Below are positions 34,217 to 44,501 of a stretch of DNA of 64,000 nucleotides, piece after piece. Both the position numbers and the translations under genes were made by a program. Source of the stretch: Sebastes aleutianus (taxonomy: Eukaryota > Chordata > Actinopteri > Perciformes > Sebastidae). Below the pieces are notes generated by a model. It did no database searches. It saw only the letters and a list, made by a program, of their open reading frames with translations, and was not told the origin of the DNA. Positions within the stretch are counted from its first letter, which is position 1. Each line of letters opens with the position of its first letter. The stretch spans positions 4,592,477 through 4,656,476 of the forward strand of contig CAKAKS010000031.1 of NCBI GenBank assembly GCA_916700875.1, written 5' to 3'.

Positions 34217-37200
34217 CTCTCCGGGAACCATCACCTTAACGTGGTGGAGAGGTTTGTGTGTCCCTATGACCCTGAGGGCTGTGTTGTCTGGAGCCTCGTG
34301 CTCCTGGTAGGGTCTCCCATGGCAAATTGGTCTTAGGTGAGGGGCCGGACTAAGAATGGTTCACAAAAACCCCAATGACGACACGAGGCAGAGGAGGAGT
34401 TACCCGGCCCGGAGGAAGCCCGGGGCCCACGTCTGGAGCCAGGCCCAGACGGAGGGCCCGTCAACGAGCGTCTGGTGGCCGGGCTTGCCACGGAGCCCGG
34501 CCGGGGATACCCCGAAGAAGGAACGTGGCACCCCCCTCCTCTCCATCCTGTGGGCTCACCACCTGCGGGAAGAACCGCTTGGGTCGGGTGCGCTGCCACA
34601 CGGGTGGCAGTGAAGGCCAGGGACCTCGACGGACTGGACCCGGGCGGCAGAGGCTGGCTCTGGGGACGTGGAACGTCACCTCTCTGTGGGGGAAGGAGCC
34701 GGAGCTTGTGCGGGAGGTGGAGCGCTATCAGTTGGATCTGGTAGGGCTTACCTCTACGCACAGCCTCGGTTCTGGAACCGTACTCTTGGATAGGGGTTGG
34801 ACTCTATTCTTCTCTGGAGTTGCCCATGGTGTGAGGCGCCGGGCGGGTGTGGGGATACTCACAAATCCCCGGCTGAGTGCCGCTATGTTGGAGTTTACCC
34901 CGGTGGACGAGAGGGTCGCCTCCCTACGCCTTCGGGTTATGGGGGGGAAAACTCTGACTGTTGTTTGTGCGTATGCACCAAACAGCAGTTCGGAGTATTC
35001 GGCCTTCTTGGAGACCCTGAATGGAGTCCTGTATGGGGCTCCAGTAGGGGACTCCATAGTTCTCCTGGGAGACTTCAACGCGCACGTGGGCAACGATGGA
35101 GACACCTGGAGTGGCGTGATTGGGAGGAACGGCCTCCCTGATCTAAACCCGAGTGGTCGTTTGTTGTTGGACTTCTGTGCTAGTCATGGATTGTCCATAA
35201 CGAACACCATGTTCGAACATAAGGATGCTCATAAGTGTACGTGGTACCAGAGCACCCTAGGCCGAAGGTCGATGATCGATTTTGTAATCGTATCATCTGA
35301 TCTGAGGCTGCATGTTTTGGACACTTGGGTGAAGAGAGGGGCGGAGCTGTCAACTGATCACCATCTGGTGGTGAGTTGGGTCAGAGGGTGGGGGAAGACT
35401 CTGGACAGACCTGGTAAGCCCAAACGCGTAGTGAGGGTGAACTGGGAACGTCTGGAGGAGGCCCCTGTCCGAGAGATCTTCAACTCACACCTCCGGCGGA
35501 GCTTTTCTGGCATCCCTGTGGAGGTTGGGGGCATTGAACCCGAGTGGACGATGTTCAAAGCTTCCATTGCTGAAGCTGCGGCGGTGAGCTGTGGTTTTAA
35601 GGTCTTAGGTGCCTCAAGGGGCGGCAACCCTCGAACACCGTGGTGGACACCGGTGGTCAGGGAAGCCGTCCGACTGAAGAAGGAGGCCTTCCGGGATATG
35701 TTATCTCGGAGGTCTCCGGAGGCAGTTGCAGGGTACCGACGGGCCCGAAGAGCAGCAGCCACTGCCGTGACGGAGGCAAAGCAGCGGGTGTGGGAGGAGT
35801 TCGGAGCAGCCATGGAGAAGGACTTTCGGTCGGCACCAAAGTGCTTCTGGAAAACCATCCGGCACCTTAGGAGGGGGAAACGGGGAACCATCCAAGCTGT
35901 GTACAGTAAGGATGGGACACTGTTGACCTCAACTGAGGAGGTAATCGGGCGGTGGAAGGAGCACTTTGAGGAACTTCTGAATCCGACCAATACGCCCTCT
36001 ATGGTAGAGGCAGAGCTGGAAGCTAATGGGGGACCATCATCAATTACCCTGGTGGAAGTCACTGAGGTAGTCAAACAACTACACAGTGGCAAAGCCCCGG
36101 GGGTTGATGAGATCCGCCCAGAAATGCTGAAGGCTCTGGGTGGGGAGGGGCTGTCTTGGATGACACGTCTCTTCAACACCGCGTGGAAGTCGGTGACAGT
36201 GCCTAAGGAGTGGCAGACCGGGGTGGTGGTTCCCCTTTTCAAAAAGGGGGACCAGAGAGTGTGTGCCAATTACAGGGGTATCACACTGCTCAGCCTCCCT
36301 GGTAAAGTCTACTCCAAGGTGCTGGAAAGGAGGGTTCGGCCGATAGTCGAACCTCAGATCGAAGAGGAACAATGCGGATTCCGTCCTGGCCGTGGAACAA
36401 CGGACCAGCTCTTCACTCTCGCAAGGATCCTGGAGGGGGCCTGGGAGTATGCCCATCCAGTCTACATGTGTTTTGTGGACTTGGAGAAGGCATATGACCG
36501 GGTCCCCCGGGAGATACTGTGGGGGGTGCTGCGGGAGTATGGGGTGAGGGGGGCACTTCTCAGGGCCATCCAATCCCTGTACGCCCAAAGCGAGAGCTGT
36601 GTTCGGATCCTCGGCAATAAGTCGGACTCGTTTCCGGTGGGGGTTGGCCTCCGCCAGGGCTGCGCTTTGTCACCAATCCTGTTCGTGATATTCATGGACA
36701 GGATATCGAGGCGTAGTCGGGTGGAGGAGGGTTTGCAGATCGGTGTGCTGAGGATCTCATCGCTGCTTTTTGCAGATGATGTGGTCCTGTTGGCATCATC
36801 GGTCTGCGACCTCCAGCACTCACTGGATCGGTTCGCAGCCGAGTGTGACGCAGTCGGGATGAGAATCAGCACCTCTAAATCTGAGGCCATGGTTCTCAGC
36901 AGGAAACCGGTGGATTGCCTACTCCGGGTAGGGAATGAGTCCTTACCCCAAGTGAAGGAGTTTAAGTATCTCGGGGTCTTGTTCGCGAGTGAGGGGACGA
37001 TGGAACGTGAGATTGGTCGGAGAATCGGAGCAGCAGGGGCGGTATTGCATTCGCTTTACCGCACCGTTGTGACGAAAAGAGAGCTGAGCCGGAAGGCAAA
37101 GCTCTCGATCTACCGTTCAATCTTCGTTCCTACTCTCACCTATGGTCATGAGGGTTGGGTCATGACCGAAAGAACGAGGTCGCGGGTGCAAGCGGCCGAA

Positions 37201-37583
37201 ATGGGTTTCCTCAGGAGGGTGGCTGGCGTCTCCCTTAGAGATAGGGTAAGAAGCTCAGTCATCCGTGAGGGACTCGGAGTAGAGTCCTTGCTCCTTTGCG
37301 TCGAAAGGAGCCAGTTGAGGTGGTTCGGGCATCTAGCACGGATGCCTCCTGGGCGCCTCCCTTGGGAGGTGTTCCAGGCACGACCAGCTGGGAGGAGACC
37401 ACGGGGAAGACCCAGGACTAGGTGGAGAGATTATATCTCTACTCTGGCCTGGGAACGCCTCGGGATCCCCCAGTCAGAGCTGGTTAATGTGGCCCGGGAA
37501 AGGGAAGTTTGGGGTCCCCTGCTGGAGCTGTTGCCCCCGCGACCCGATCCCGGATAAGCGGTTGAAGATGGATGGATGGATGG
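34217..37583 (+). mobile_element. Full-length Rex3-like (RTE clade) non-LTR retrotransposon
   Basis: About 3.4 kb. The 5' end can form a hairpin (CCATCAC against GTGGTGG, closed outside by CCTCT/AGAGG). The single long ORF is intact. The 3' end is (GATG)n, the short tandem tail known for Rex3-type elements, with no poly(A). A possible short duplication, ATCAT or ATCATAC, occurs at both sides (34193-34199 or 34211-34215, and 37583 onward) but is too short to be certain. It inserted in or beside repeat P. Confidence 0.85.
34375..37557 (+). CDS. Rex3/RTE-like endonuclease-reverse transcriptase (intact ORF)
   Basis: The 1060-residue polyprotein would nick target DNA and prime reverse transcription of its own RNA. 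Residues 1-90 are basic and Pro/Gly-rich. An apurinic-type endonuclease covers about 94-335: TWN at 98-100, LGDFNAHVG at 231-239, RRSMIDFV at 297-304 and STDHHLVV at 326-333. The position usually holding a catalytic Glu in related endonucleases reads GLTSTHS (124-130), which I recall as typical of this fish family. The reverse transcriptase covers about 560-830: VPLFKKGD and NYRGITLL, CGFRPGRGTTDQ, FVDLEKAYDRVP (700-711), RQGCALSP and LFADDVV with FADD at 799-802. The C-terminal region ends with the basic GRPRTRWRDY segment. No stop or frameshift interrupts it, so the copy is young and possibly active. The first in-frame ATG was used as start; translation could begin further in. Confidence 0.93.
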   Translation: MTTRGRGGVTRPGGSPGPTSGARPRRRARQRASGGRACHGARPGIPRRRNVAPPSSPSCGLTTCGKNRLGRVRCHTGGSEGQGPRRTGPGRQRLALGTWNVTSLWGKEPELVREVERYQLDLVGLTSTHSLGSGTVLLDRGWTLFFSGVAHGVRRRAGVGILTNPRLSAAMLEFTPVDERVASLRLRVMGGKTLTVVCAYAPNSSSEYSAFLETLNGVLYGAPVGDSIVLLGDFNAHVGNDGDTWSGVIGRNGLPDLNPSGRLLLDFCASHGLSITNTMFEHKDAHKCTWYQSTLGRRSMIDFVIVSSDLRLHVLDTWVKRGAELSTDHHLVVSWVRGWGKTLDRPGKPKRVVRVNWERLEEAPVREIFNSHLRRSFSGIPVEVGGIEPEWTMFKASIAEAAAVSCGFKVLGASRGGNPRTPWWTPVVREAVRLKKEAFRDMLSRRSPEAVAGYRRARRAAATAVTEAKQRVWEEFGAAMEKDFRSAPKCFWKTIRHLRRGKRGTIQAVYSKDGTLLTSTEEVIGRWKEHFEELLNPTNTPSMVEAELEANGGPSSITLVEVTEVVKQLHSGKAPGVDEIRPEMLKALGGEGLSWMTRLFNTAWKSVTVPKEWQTGVVVPLFKKGDQRVCANYRGITLLSLPGKVYSKVLERRVRPIVEPQIEEEQCGFRPGRGTTDQLFTLARILEGAWEYAHPVYMCFVDLEKAYDRVPREILWGVLREYGVRGALLRAIQSLYAQSESCVRILGNKSDSFPVGVGLRQGCALSPILFVIFMDRISRRSRVEEGLQIGVLRISSLLFADDVVLLASSVCDLQHSLDRFAAECDAVGMRISTSKSEAMVLSRKPVDCLLRVGNESLPQVKEFKYLGVLFASEGTMEREIGRRIGAAGAVLHSLYRTVVTKRELSRKAKLSIYRSIFVPTLTYGHEGWVMTERTRSRVQAAEMGFLRRVAGVSLRDRVRSSVIREGLGVESLLLCVERSQLRWFGHLARMPPGRLPWEVFQARPAGRRPRGRPRTRWRDYISTLAWERLGIPQSELVNVAREREVWGPLLELLPPRPDPG

Positions 37584-37659
37584 ATCATACAAATTGTTGT
37601 ACGAGGATACATTGATAGGTGAGAATCACTTTAATGTGATACTTCATACCAGCCAACAC

Positions 37660-37704
37660 TTTATTATTATTATTATTATTATAATTATTATTATTATTAT
37701 TATA
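37660..37704. repeat. (TTA)n microsatellite
   Basis: About 45 bases of TTA/ATT trinucleotide repeat, shortly after the LINE. Confidence 0.95.
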
Positions 37705-38578
37705 TTACCTTTGAGATCCACACAGGCCAATTGTCTTCTTTTTTTTTTTCTCTTCATTCACAGACTTACAGGTCACACATGATTTCCAGTCCTCTCTTAG
37801 CTGGCACCAAATGAATACAAACAAGTTAACACTGATATTTATGCCTTCACTTGTAAGCGAAAGCAGTTAGAAATCAATATAGTTAATTGTTTTTTGGATG
37901 TGATCACCATCAACTAATCCCCCTTGAGGGGTCCCTTGAGATAGCTTTCAAAAATAGTACCCCTACTCCTACATGCAACTAAGTCATGCTGCAGTCTTCC
38001 AAAACGTTATGTACCATTACCATGGAAATCAGCAGCCCCTGGATCGCTGATGCTCTCATTGTGATGCGCAACACCAATAGGCTTGTTAGCGCTAATGACA
38101 TTAGAGTGCATGTGTCCTGTTGACTGATGACAGTTAAGTAATCACGCTGATGCTGTGCTTAAAAGAAATTACAGCAGAGATATGTAATGCACCACTTCTT
38201 TGGTTAAGGCTGATTTTTGGTCCATAAATTAAAGTGGTATTCTCTCCTGAAGCTTTTGAGCTCTTAAAAACAAAAACAATTAGGTGGATTAATTAAACAC
38301 CTGGTATTCTCTTGGGGCAAGTGCATGCAGAATCAAGGTGTTAAGCACATCAATTAAACATTTCATAATTATTTGTTCCATTTTTAAATCACAACATGCA
38401 GGTTATAAATGGTGTTTCTTGTAGCAGAGAGGAGATGATAAATGTGTTCCATTAGCACAAATGAAAAGCTTCTACAACTACAACAAATGCAGTAGTTTGA
38501 TGGTACCACCAGTCCAAATATCTGCTGTAATTACAATCTGAAATATGATCACAGTTTGAAGATAAACACAAAATTGAT
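37705..38578. other. No gene recognised
   Basis: No long ORF, repeat end or RNA gene was recognised. Confidence 0.4.
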
Positions 38579-38689
38579 GTGGCAAGAATGTGGCGACACA
38601 ATACGTATCATGATACAGGGGTTATGATTCAATATATTGAGATATATTGCCGTACTGTAAGCAACGCGATACATTGCAATTTAATTTAA

Positions 38690-39172
38690 AGGTCCCATAT
38701 TATAAAAAAGTGAGATTTTCCTATTTTTTTTATTATAAAGTTATAAATTATAAAGCTTAAGTCCTATATAAATGCTGTGAAAGTATCGAAACGCTCAATC
38801 CACAGGGAAATACACACAGCCCGTATTCAGAAACTCTGCATTTGAAACTAGCTGTCAGGATTTCTGTCCATTTGTGATGTCACAAATATACAATATTTAG
38901 ACCCTTTACACAGATTTAAACGTGAACATTCAGTGTATGTTAATGACATCAGCTGACAGGAAGTAAACATGGACCCAAACTGTTGCCTAGCAATGCAATT
39001 TTGTTACAAATCCGTTGAAATGCACTAAAACAAAGCGTTTCAGACAGAGGGTAAAAACAGGTATATTCAGACGGACAGTATGGGGAAAATATTTTTTTTG
39101 AACATTACAACATGTTCTAGTAGAAACCCAAAATACAAGTATGAACCTGAAAATGAGCATGATATGGGACCT
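38690..39172 (-). mobile_element. Family A TTAA MITE, copy A7
   Basis: 483 bp with TTAA at 38686-38689 and 39173-39176 and ends AGGTCCCATAT / ATATGGGACCT. Removing it together with one TTAA restores a perfect 41-bp inverted repeat in the host element. Confidence 0.92.
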
Positions 39173-39227
39173 TTAATGAAGTTACATGCAAAGATTAACT
39201 CAAAATCTTTGCATGTAACTTCATTAA
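39173..39227. repeat. Perfect 24-bp hairpin with 7-nt loop
   Basis: 39173-39196 is the exact reverse complement of 39204-39227, with loop AACTCAA. It is the inner part of a 41-bp hairpin whose outer left arm (38669-38685) lies across MITE A7. Confidence 0.95.
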
Positions 39228-39351
39228 ATTAAATTGCAATGTATGGCCTTGTACTTAGAATTAAAAATCAAGTTTTTTTGAGAATAGATACAGCATCACA
39301 AAACATTATATCACGACACTCAATATTTTCGATATTTTCTTACACCTTTTA

Positions 39352-40767
39352 ATTTGTATGTAGTCATCTAGTTTTCTTTTGTGTTGTTTTTAGATTGATA
39401 CCAAACGGCATTGTTAGAATTATTACAGAACGAGAATTCTAACACTATGATTCAGGTAGTCAACACAGGCTTTCAGATAAGCCTTTTGTGCAATGTCCTT
39501 TAGAGCGTACGGCAGGAAAAAGCAAAGCCTCTGTATAATAAACGGCCTCTATCCTCACAGCTGCTTTCATTACCGTTCATTCAACACATGCCGTGTCCGG
39601 GGATCAATACTTCTTCACCTTGTGCTGTATAGATGCCAGATTAGATGCAGCTCCAAGGGCAATAACGAGGAGCGCCTGAACTCGCTTGGCATTTGCAAAC
39701 ATGCGAGTCTGTAACATTTAAACTGTTACTTGAGTTATCAAGAATTTGTCAAAAATTAATCATTTTAAGTTATCACTTCAAATATGATACACATGATGAG
39801 GATTCTGAATGATTTGACTGACACATGAGGATTCTGTTTGGCAACTAAAAATGTAAGTATCCTCTGAGAGTGCTGTAGAATATATTTTTGGTTTCATAAT
39901 GAAAAGAAAATGTTATTGGATTATACAATTTTTTTTCTTAAAATAGGAAGTGTTCCCATGGAGCAAAAATATTAAATTCTTGAAAAACATAATTTAATAA
40001 CCTGGCCCTCCTCAGGGTGCAAAAAATAGATGTTGGAAAGTAAATGACAGACTAAATATATCTAAAAAAATGTCATGTTTTAATTAAAAACATACACAAA
40101 CTTATATTGGAGGATTACACTGTTGTCTACAGATAATCATGTTTCAAAATCCACTTTATATATTAGACACTTTATTGACCTGCATGTTGATCATATGCAC
40201 CTACACCGTACATATTCAGTGAGAAAATAACATTTTGCTTTTAGGGTCAAAGTTAGATTTAAACCAGCAATGAATGAAAAATGTTTAATTTTATAACTCT
40301 TCTTCATCTGTGCTTTATGGATTGCATGGTGTTTTTTGGAATTCTCTCAGATTTCCCCAATGGTTTCCTAAAATATGTCTTAATTAGAGCGTCTCATTGC
40401 GTTCTAGGATGTTGAGAGGCAACAGAGAACATAATCACCAACCTCATTTGTCTTATTAAAAGTTCTGAAGTTAACTCTTGAATTTCAGAGGGGAAAGCTG
40501 AAGTAAAGTCAGCGTGGACAAAACTTTTAGGGCTTTTACTGGTTCAGTCTCGCATTATGTCTCGGAAATGTATTAAGGTGCCTAATGAACCTGTGTGCCA
40601 TCTTGTAGGCAGCAGCCCTCCGCTATTTATTTCAATTCCACACTATATGTCTTAGAAACTGAAAACACAACATTGATATTGTTAATAAGGAGATTTGTAC
40701 TTGCTTCCAAGAACACTACAGACTATACAAGACCACATCAAGACCCGAGATGGATCGATTACACTTT
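39352..40767. other. No gene recognised
   Basis: AT-rich, with no convincing exon or repeat end. Confidence 0.35.
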
Positions 40768-40771
40768 TTAA

Positions 40772-41117
40772 AGATCCCATATCGTGCTCATTTTCAGGTT
40801 CATACTTGTATTTTGTGTTTCTAATAGAACATGTTTACATGCTGTAATGTTAAAAAAAAACTTTATTTTTCTCATAGTGTCTGCCTGAATATGCCTGTAT
40901 TTACCCTCTGTCTGAAACGCTCCGTTTTAGTGCATTTCAATGGAATTGCGTTGCTAGGCAACAGTTTGGGTCCATGTTTACTTCCTGTCAGCTGATGTTA
41001 TTTACATACACTGCAACAGGAAATAAACTTGGACACATTTAGACATTTTACGTTTAAAACCGTGTAATGGTCTAAATATTGTATATTTGTGACATCACAA
41101 ATGGATAGAAATCCGAT
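40772..41117 (+). mobile_element. Family A MITE, 3'-truncated copy A8
   Basis: It starts after TTAA (40768-40771) with AGATCCCATAT and follows the family for about 346 bases. It stops abruptly in the GTGACATCACAAATGG region without the right end. Confidence 0.85.
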
Positions 41118-41120
41118 ACC

Positions 41121-41529
41121 GTCTTTTTTCCTCTCTTAAACAATAGGTTTAATTAATTGAATAACTTAAGTTACTTCACAGTTTTTTCAGGTTATTGATA
41201 CAAAAAAATAATGAACTAATAAATGATGATGTATTATTATTATTGATTAAACTACCCAGCAGTTTTTAAAGTTATGAAAATGGGCACCACATTTACCAGC
41301 TGCAATATTAAAGATTTAAACACTTAAATGCATCAATAATTAAAATAAGATAATATATATATTATTCTGCATATTGAGGACTTTTACTTTTAGTTCTTTA
41401 TGTATGTGTTAATGCTAATATTTATGTACTTTTACTTGAGTAGCCTCATATTTTGAACGCAGGACTTTTACTTGTAGCTAGTATTTTACACTGTAGTATC
41501 ATTACTTTTACTTAAGTAAAGATCTGCGA
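41121..41529. other. No gene recognised
   Basis: AT-rich sequence with no ORF or repeat boundary noted before the LINE fragment. Confidence 0.35.
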
Positions 41530-42455
41530 TTTTCTTCCATTCCATTCATTCCATCCTATCGCTCCTTTATGGAGCATAGGCCGTTGACTACAGTCCGCCA
41601 GAGTCTTCTGTCCTGGGCTTTCCTCTCCAGTTGTTTCCATGTCAGCCCGCTCTGTTTGATGTCCGTGTCGAGGTCCCTGCGCCAGGTGTTCTTGGGCCGG
41701 CCTCTCCTTCTTTTGCCTTGTGGGTTCCATCTAAGGGCCCGCCTGGTGATGTTGGTACTCGGTTTTCCGGAGTGTGTGGCCAATCCATCCCCATCTCCTT
41801 CTCCTGATCTCTTCTTCCACAGGTTTTTCACCTGTTCTCTGACAGAGATCATTGTTGATATCTGGCCAGTGGATGTTTAAGATTCGCCTCAGGCAGCTGT
41901 TTATGAATGTTTGTACTTTTGTTATTGTGGTCTTGGTTGTCCTCCACGTCTCTGAACCGTAGAGGAGTATTGGTTTGATGTTAGAGTTGAAGAGTCTGAG
42001 CTTTGTCCGCCGGCTGATTTCTTTGGAGCTCCAGATGTTCTTAAATTGTATGAATGAAGCCCTTGCCTTGCCTATTCTGTATGTATAGGCTCCTACTTCT
42101 TCAAGTGCTGTTCCCTCCAAGGTCACTGAGTCTTCGTTGGTTGTGTTTGACCTTGAGAACTTTACTTTTCCCTTTATGGATGTTGAGGCCTATTTGTGAT
42201 GATGTGTCTGCCAGTATTCTTGTCTTTTCTTGCATCTGTTGTCGACTGTGAGACAGCAAAGACGGGTCATCAGCAAAGTCTAAGTCGTCTAGCTAAGTCG
42301 TTGTGAGTGTCCACTGGATCCCGTTTCTCCTCTGTGCTGTTGTGGTCTTCATTATCCAACCGATAGCCAGGAGGAAGAGGAAAGGGTGACAGTAGACAGC
42401 ATTGCCTGACGCCGGTCTTCACTTGGATGCTTCTGGTGAGCTGTCCTGTTTATCT
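41530..42455 (-). pseudogene. 5'-truncated, frameshifted RTE-like LINE reverse transcriptase
   Basis: Reading the minus strand from about 42455, the reverse transcriptase core begins near the motif QVKTGVRQ and continues to LDFADD (DFADD at 42266-42280). After a break it runs through KEISRRTKLRLFN, LLYGSETW and RRRRWGWIGHTLRK. The frame then shifts near 41750 to NPQGKRRRGRPKNTWRR and ends LWRTVVNGLCSIKER at 41556. The C-terminal part resembles RTE-clade LINEs such as SR2 as I remember them, and is clearly different from the Rex3-like copy at 34375. The element ends in a GGAATGAATGGAATGG-type simple tail. The endonuclease region is absent. It cannot encode a functional protein. Confidence 0.8.
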
Positions 42456-43939
42456 TCCATGTCTGTGTGTTAATATTAGTTTATTGAAATATTAAAAGGG
42501 TTTTCTTTTCACACACATGCACACAATTTTCAGATACAGTTAATGCAGTGCAGTGCGTGCACTGTTTACCTCTCCATCATCATCTACTGCTGCTGTCTGT
42601 CTGTCTGTCTTTCTCTCTCCAAAGTGCGTTCTCGCACAGTATTTACCTCCTATTAAAATGAGTAATTTGCTGTTTTAGTTAGTTTTGGATGGATGCCATA
42701 ACATAATGATATGCAACATGAGGTTGGTAAAATAACATAAAACAGCAGCTACAATCATGAAGATATCCGATCCAGTGATTTTGGCCAGTATCGGACCGAT
42801 ACCGATGATGATGAGTCGGATCGTTGCATCCCTAATCAAGACCATAATGTCTTTCTAATGCCTCGTAGGTAAATCAAGCCCTAGAACAGAGCTATACCAC
42901 TAAGCTGTGTTTCACCTTTAAAAAAAAAAAATCCTTCAGTTGACATTTATTATTCTGGTTGGCCTATAAATAAAAATAATTTCTTAGTGAGGACAAAGTT
43001 TTTTTCTGCCAGTTACATGCCTGCCCATAGGGAAGGTGAGCCCTTGCCTAAACCTCCAGAGATGTCTCCTTTGCCATCCTCAGCAGCGTGAGGCTATTAT
43101 TTTTCTGCAGTCTGTGCTCCTCGACAAGGAGTCAAGCTGACAGTCACGCTGGAACTTTAAAACCTCAGCAACTCCTATCAGATGAAAACGAGCAAAACAC
43201 AAATCTGACTGTTAGGTCTGAAGTTTACTTCTATCAAAATATTGATTCACTTTTATTGTTTTGTCATTGGTACCGTTATTCAATAGCATGCTTTAGAGAG
43301 AGACGGAACAGACTGAGAGAGGGTTCAACCGCATGTTATAAAAATCCCTGCTTGGATTCTCTTGGTCTATCTTAATAGTTGGATGCAGTGTGGAAAAATG
43401 CAGTAAAATATCAGCCAGGGATTTTCTTCTCTTGTAGAAAATGTTGTAAAATAATTGGCCTTACCCATTCAGAAGAAAGTTCTCAATGTAACATTCTAAC
43501 TTCAGACAATAATGTGTATCTTACAACACTAATTAGACCTTCATTAGGCCAATACTGTGTGTATATAAGGGTGAAGAGTCATTTTTGGCATAATCGCTAA
43601 TGGCTTGATAATTATTTTTTTCAGTTTATTGGTATAAAAATGACAACATTATCGTCCTCATATCACTTTGGAGTTAAAAGAGAAGTCCTTGGTCATTATG
43701 AAGTCCATGAACTTTTTAAAAAAAAGTGCTTTGCCGTATTGTGAACAATTATGTTAAGACAGATTTTTCCTCTCCTGATGCCATCAATGTGGATTTAATA
43801 TATTTTTTGCATTTCTATAAAATATGTGGAAAGCAAAATAAGTCGGAAAGCTATACTTGACAAGCTAAAGACTGTGTATATTTAATGCTAATTGGCTGCC
43901 TGTTGGCAAATCACAGTGATTCGACGTTTACAATTTTAT
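42456..43939. other. No gene recognised; one hAT-end-like fragment
   Basis: A fragment with ATCCGATCCAG and GGACCGATACCGATG, ending GTTGCATCCCTA, lies at about 42760-42834. It resembles the termini of element M. Two plus-strand ORFs at 43088-43600 have no domain. Confidence 0.4.
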
Positions 43940-43943
43940 TTAA

Positions 43944-44497
43944 AGCGAGGGTATAGGCGGAAAGCTTTTGGCATCATTGGACAAAAATTCCATAATAACC
44001 TTTCAGCATATTGTAATTCAAGTGTTCTGAGAGAAAACTGGATTTCTGCACCTCCTCATGGCCTTGTTTTCAGGCTTTAAAAAAATCTAGCCACTTTGAC
44101 CAATCACAGGTCATTTCAGAGAGAGAGAGTGTTTTCTATTGGTTGTCCATTCAACGGAGGCAGCTGTCAATCACTCACAAAAACATCTGAGGTGAGAAAT
44201 AGAGATTACAGTAACAGAATATTGATTCATATTTGATCAGCGCTGCCTAGTTTGACCGTTTGATCGGAGTTCGCGAGTGATTGACAGCTCCTCAGACACG
44301 GCAAGGCTCCAGCTCTGCTCTGATTGGTTGTTTTCCTCCGGTCTGTGAAATCTTGCAGATGCCGTTAGGAGCACCGGAGGCACATGATTTTTTTTTCAGA
44401 TTACCTGTCTCATGCACTATTGCCAGAATATAGATAAAGATAAAGATAAAGATAACTTTTTTTAATCATATTTGCTACAATGCTATCCACTGCAGCT
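43944..44497 (+). mobile_element. Family B TTAA MITE, copy B3
   Basis: 554 bp, flanked by TTAA at 43940-43943 and 44498-44501. The ends AGCGAGGGTATAGGCGGA and ATCCACTGCAGCT are more diverged than in other copies. A GATAAA tandem stretch lies at about 44433-44452. Confidence 0.85.
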
Positions 44498-44501
44498 TTA
44501 A

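Larger units (their letters stand above)
38579..39351 (-). mobile_element. hAT-like element R, interrupted by MITE A7
   Basis: Its ends match, in inverse orientation, the element at 57149-57470: GGCAAGAATGTGGC near 38579 and TATTTTCTTACACCTTTTA at 39351. Its centre is a long hairpin that is broken by the family A insertion at 38690-39172. The outermost left terminus is missing. Confidence 0.55.

Noticed and set aside
35358..36269. 303-codon minus-strand ORF
   Set aside because: Antisense shadow of the LINE ORF.
42993..43036. Possible microexon between CTGCCAG and GTGAGC
   Set aside because: Only 23 bases long, with no frame information and no neighbouring exons.
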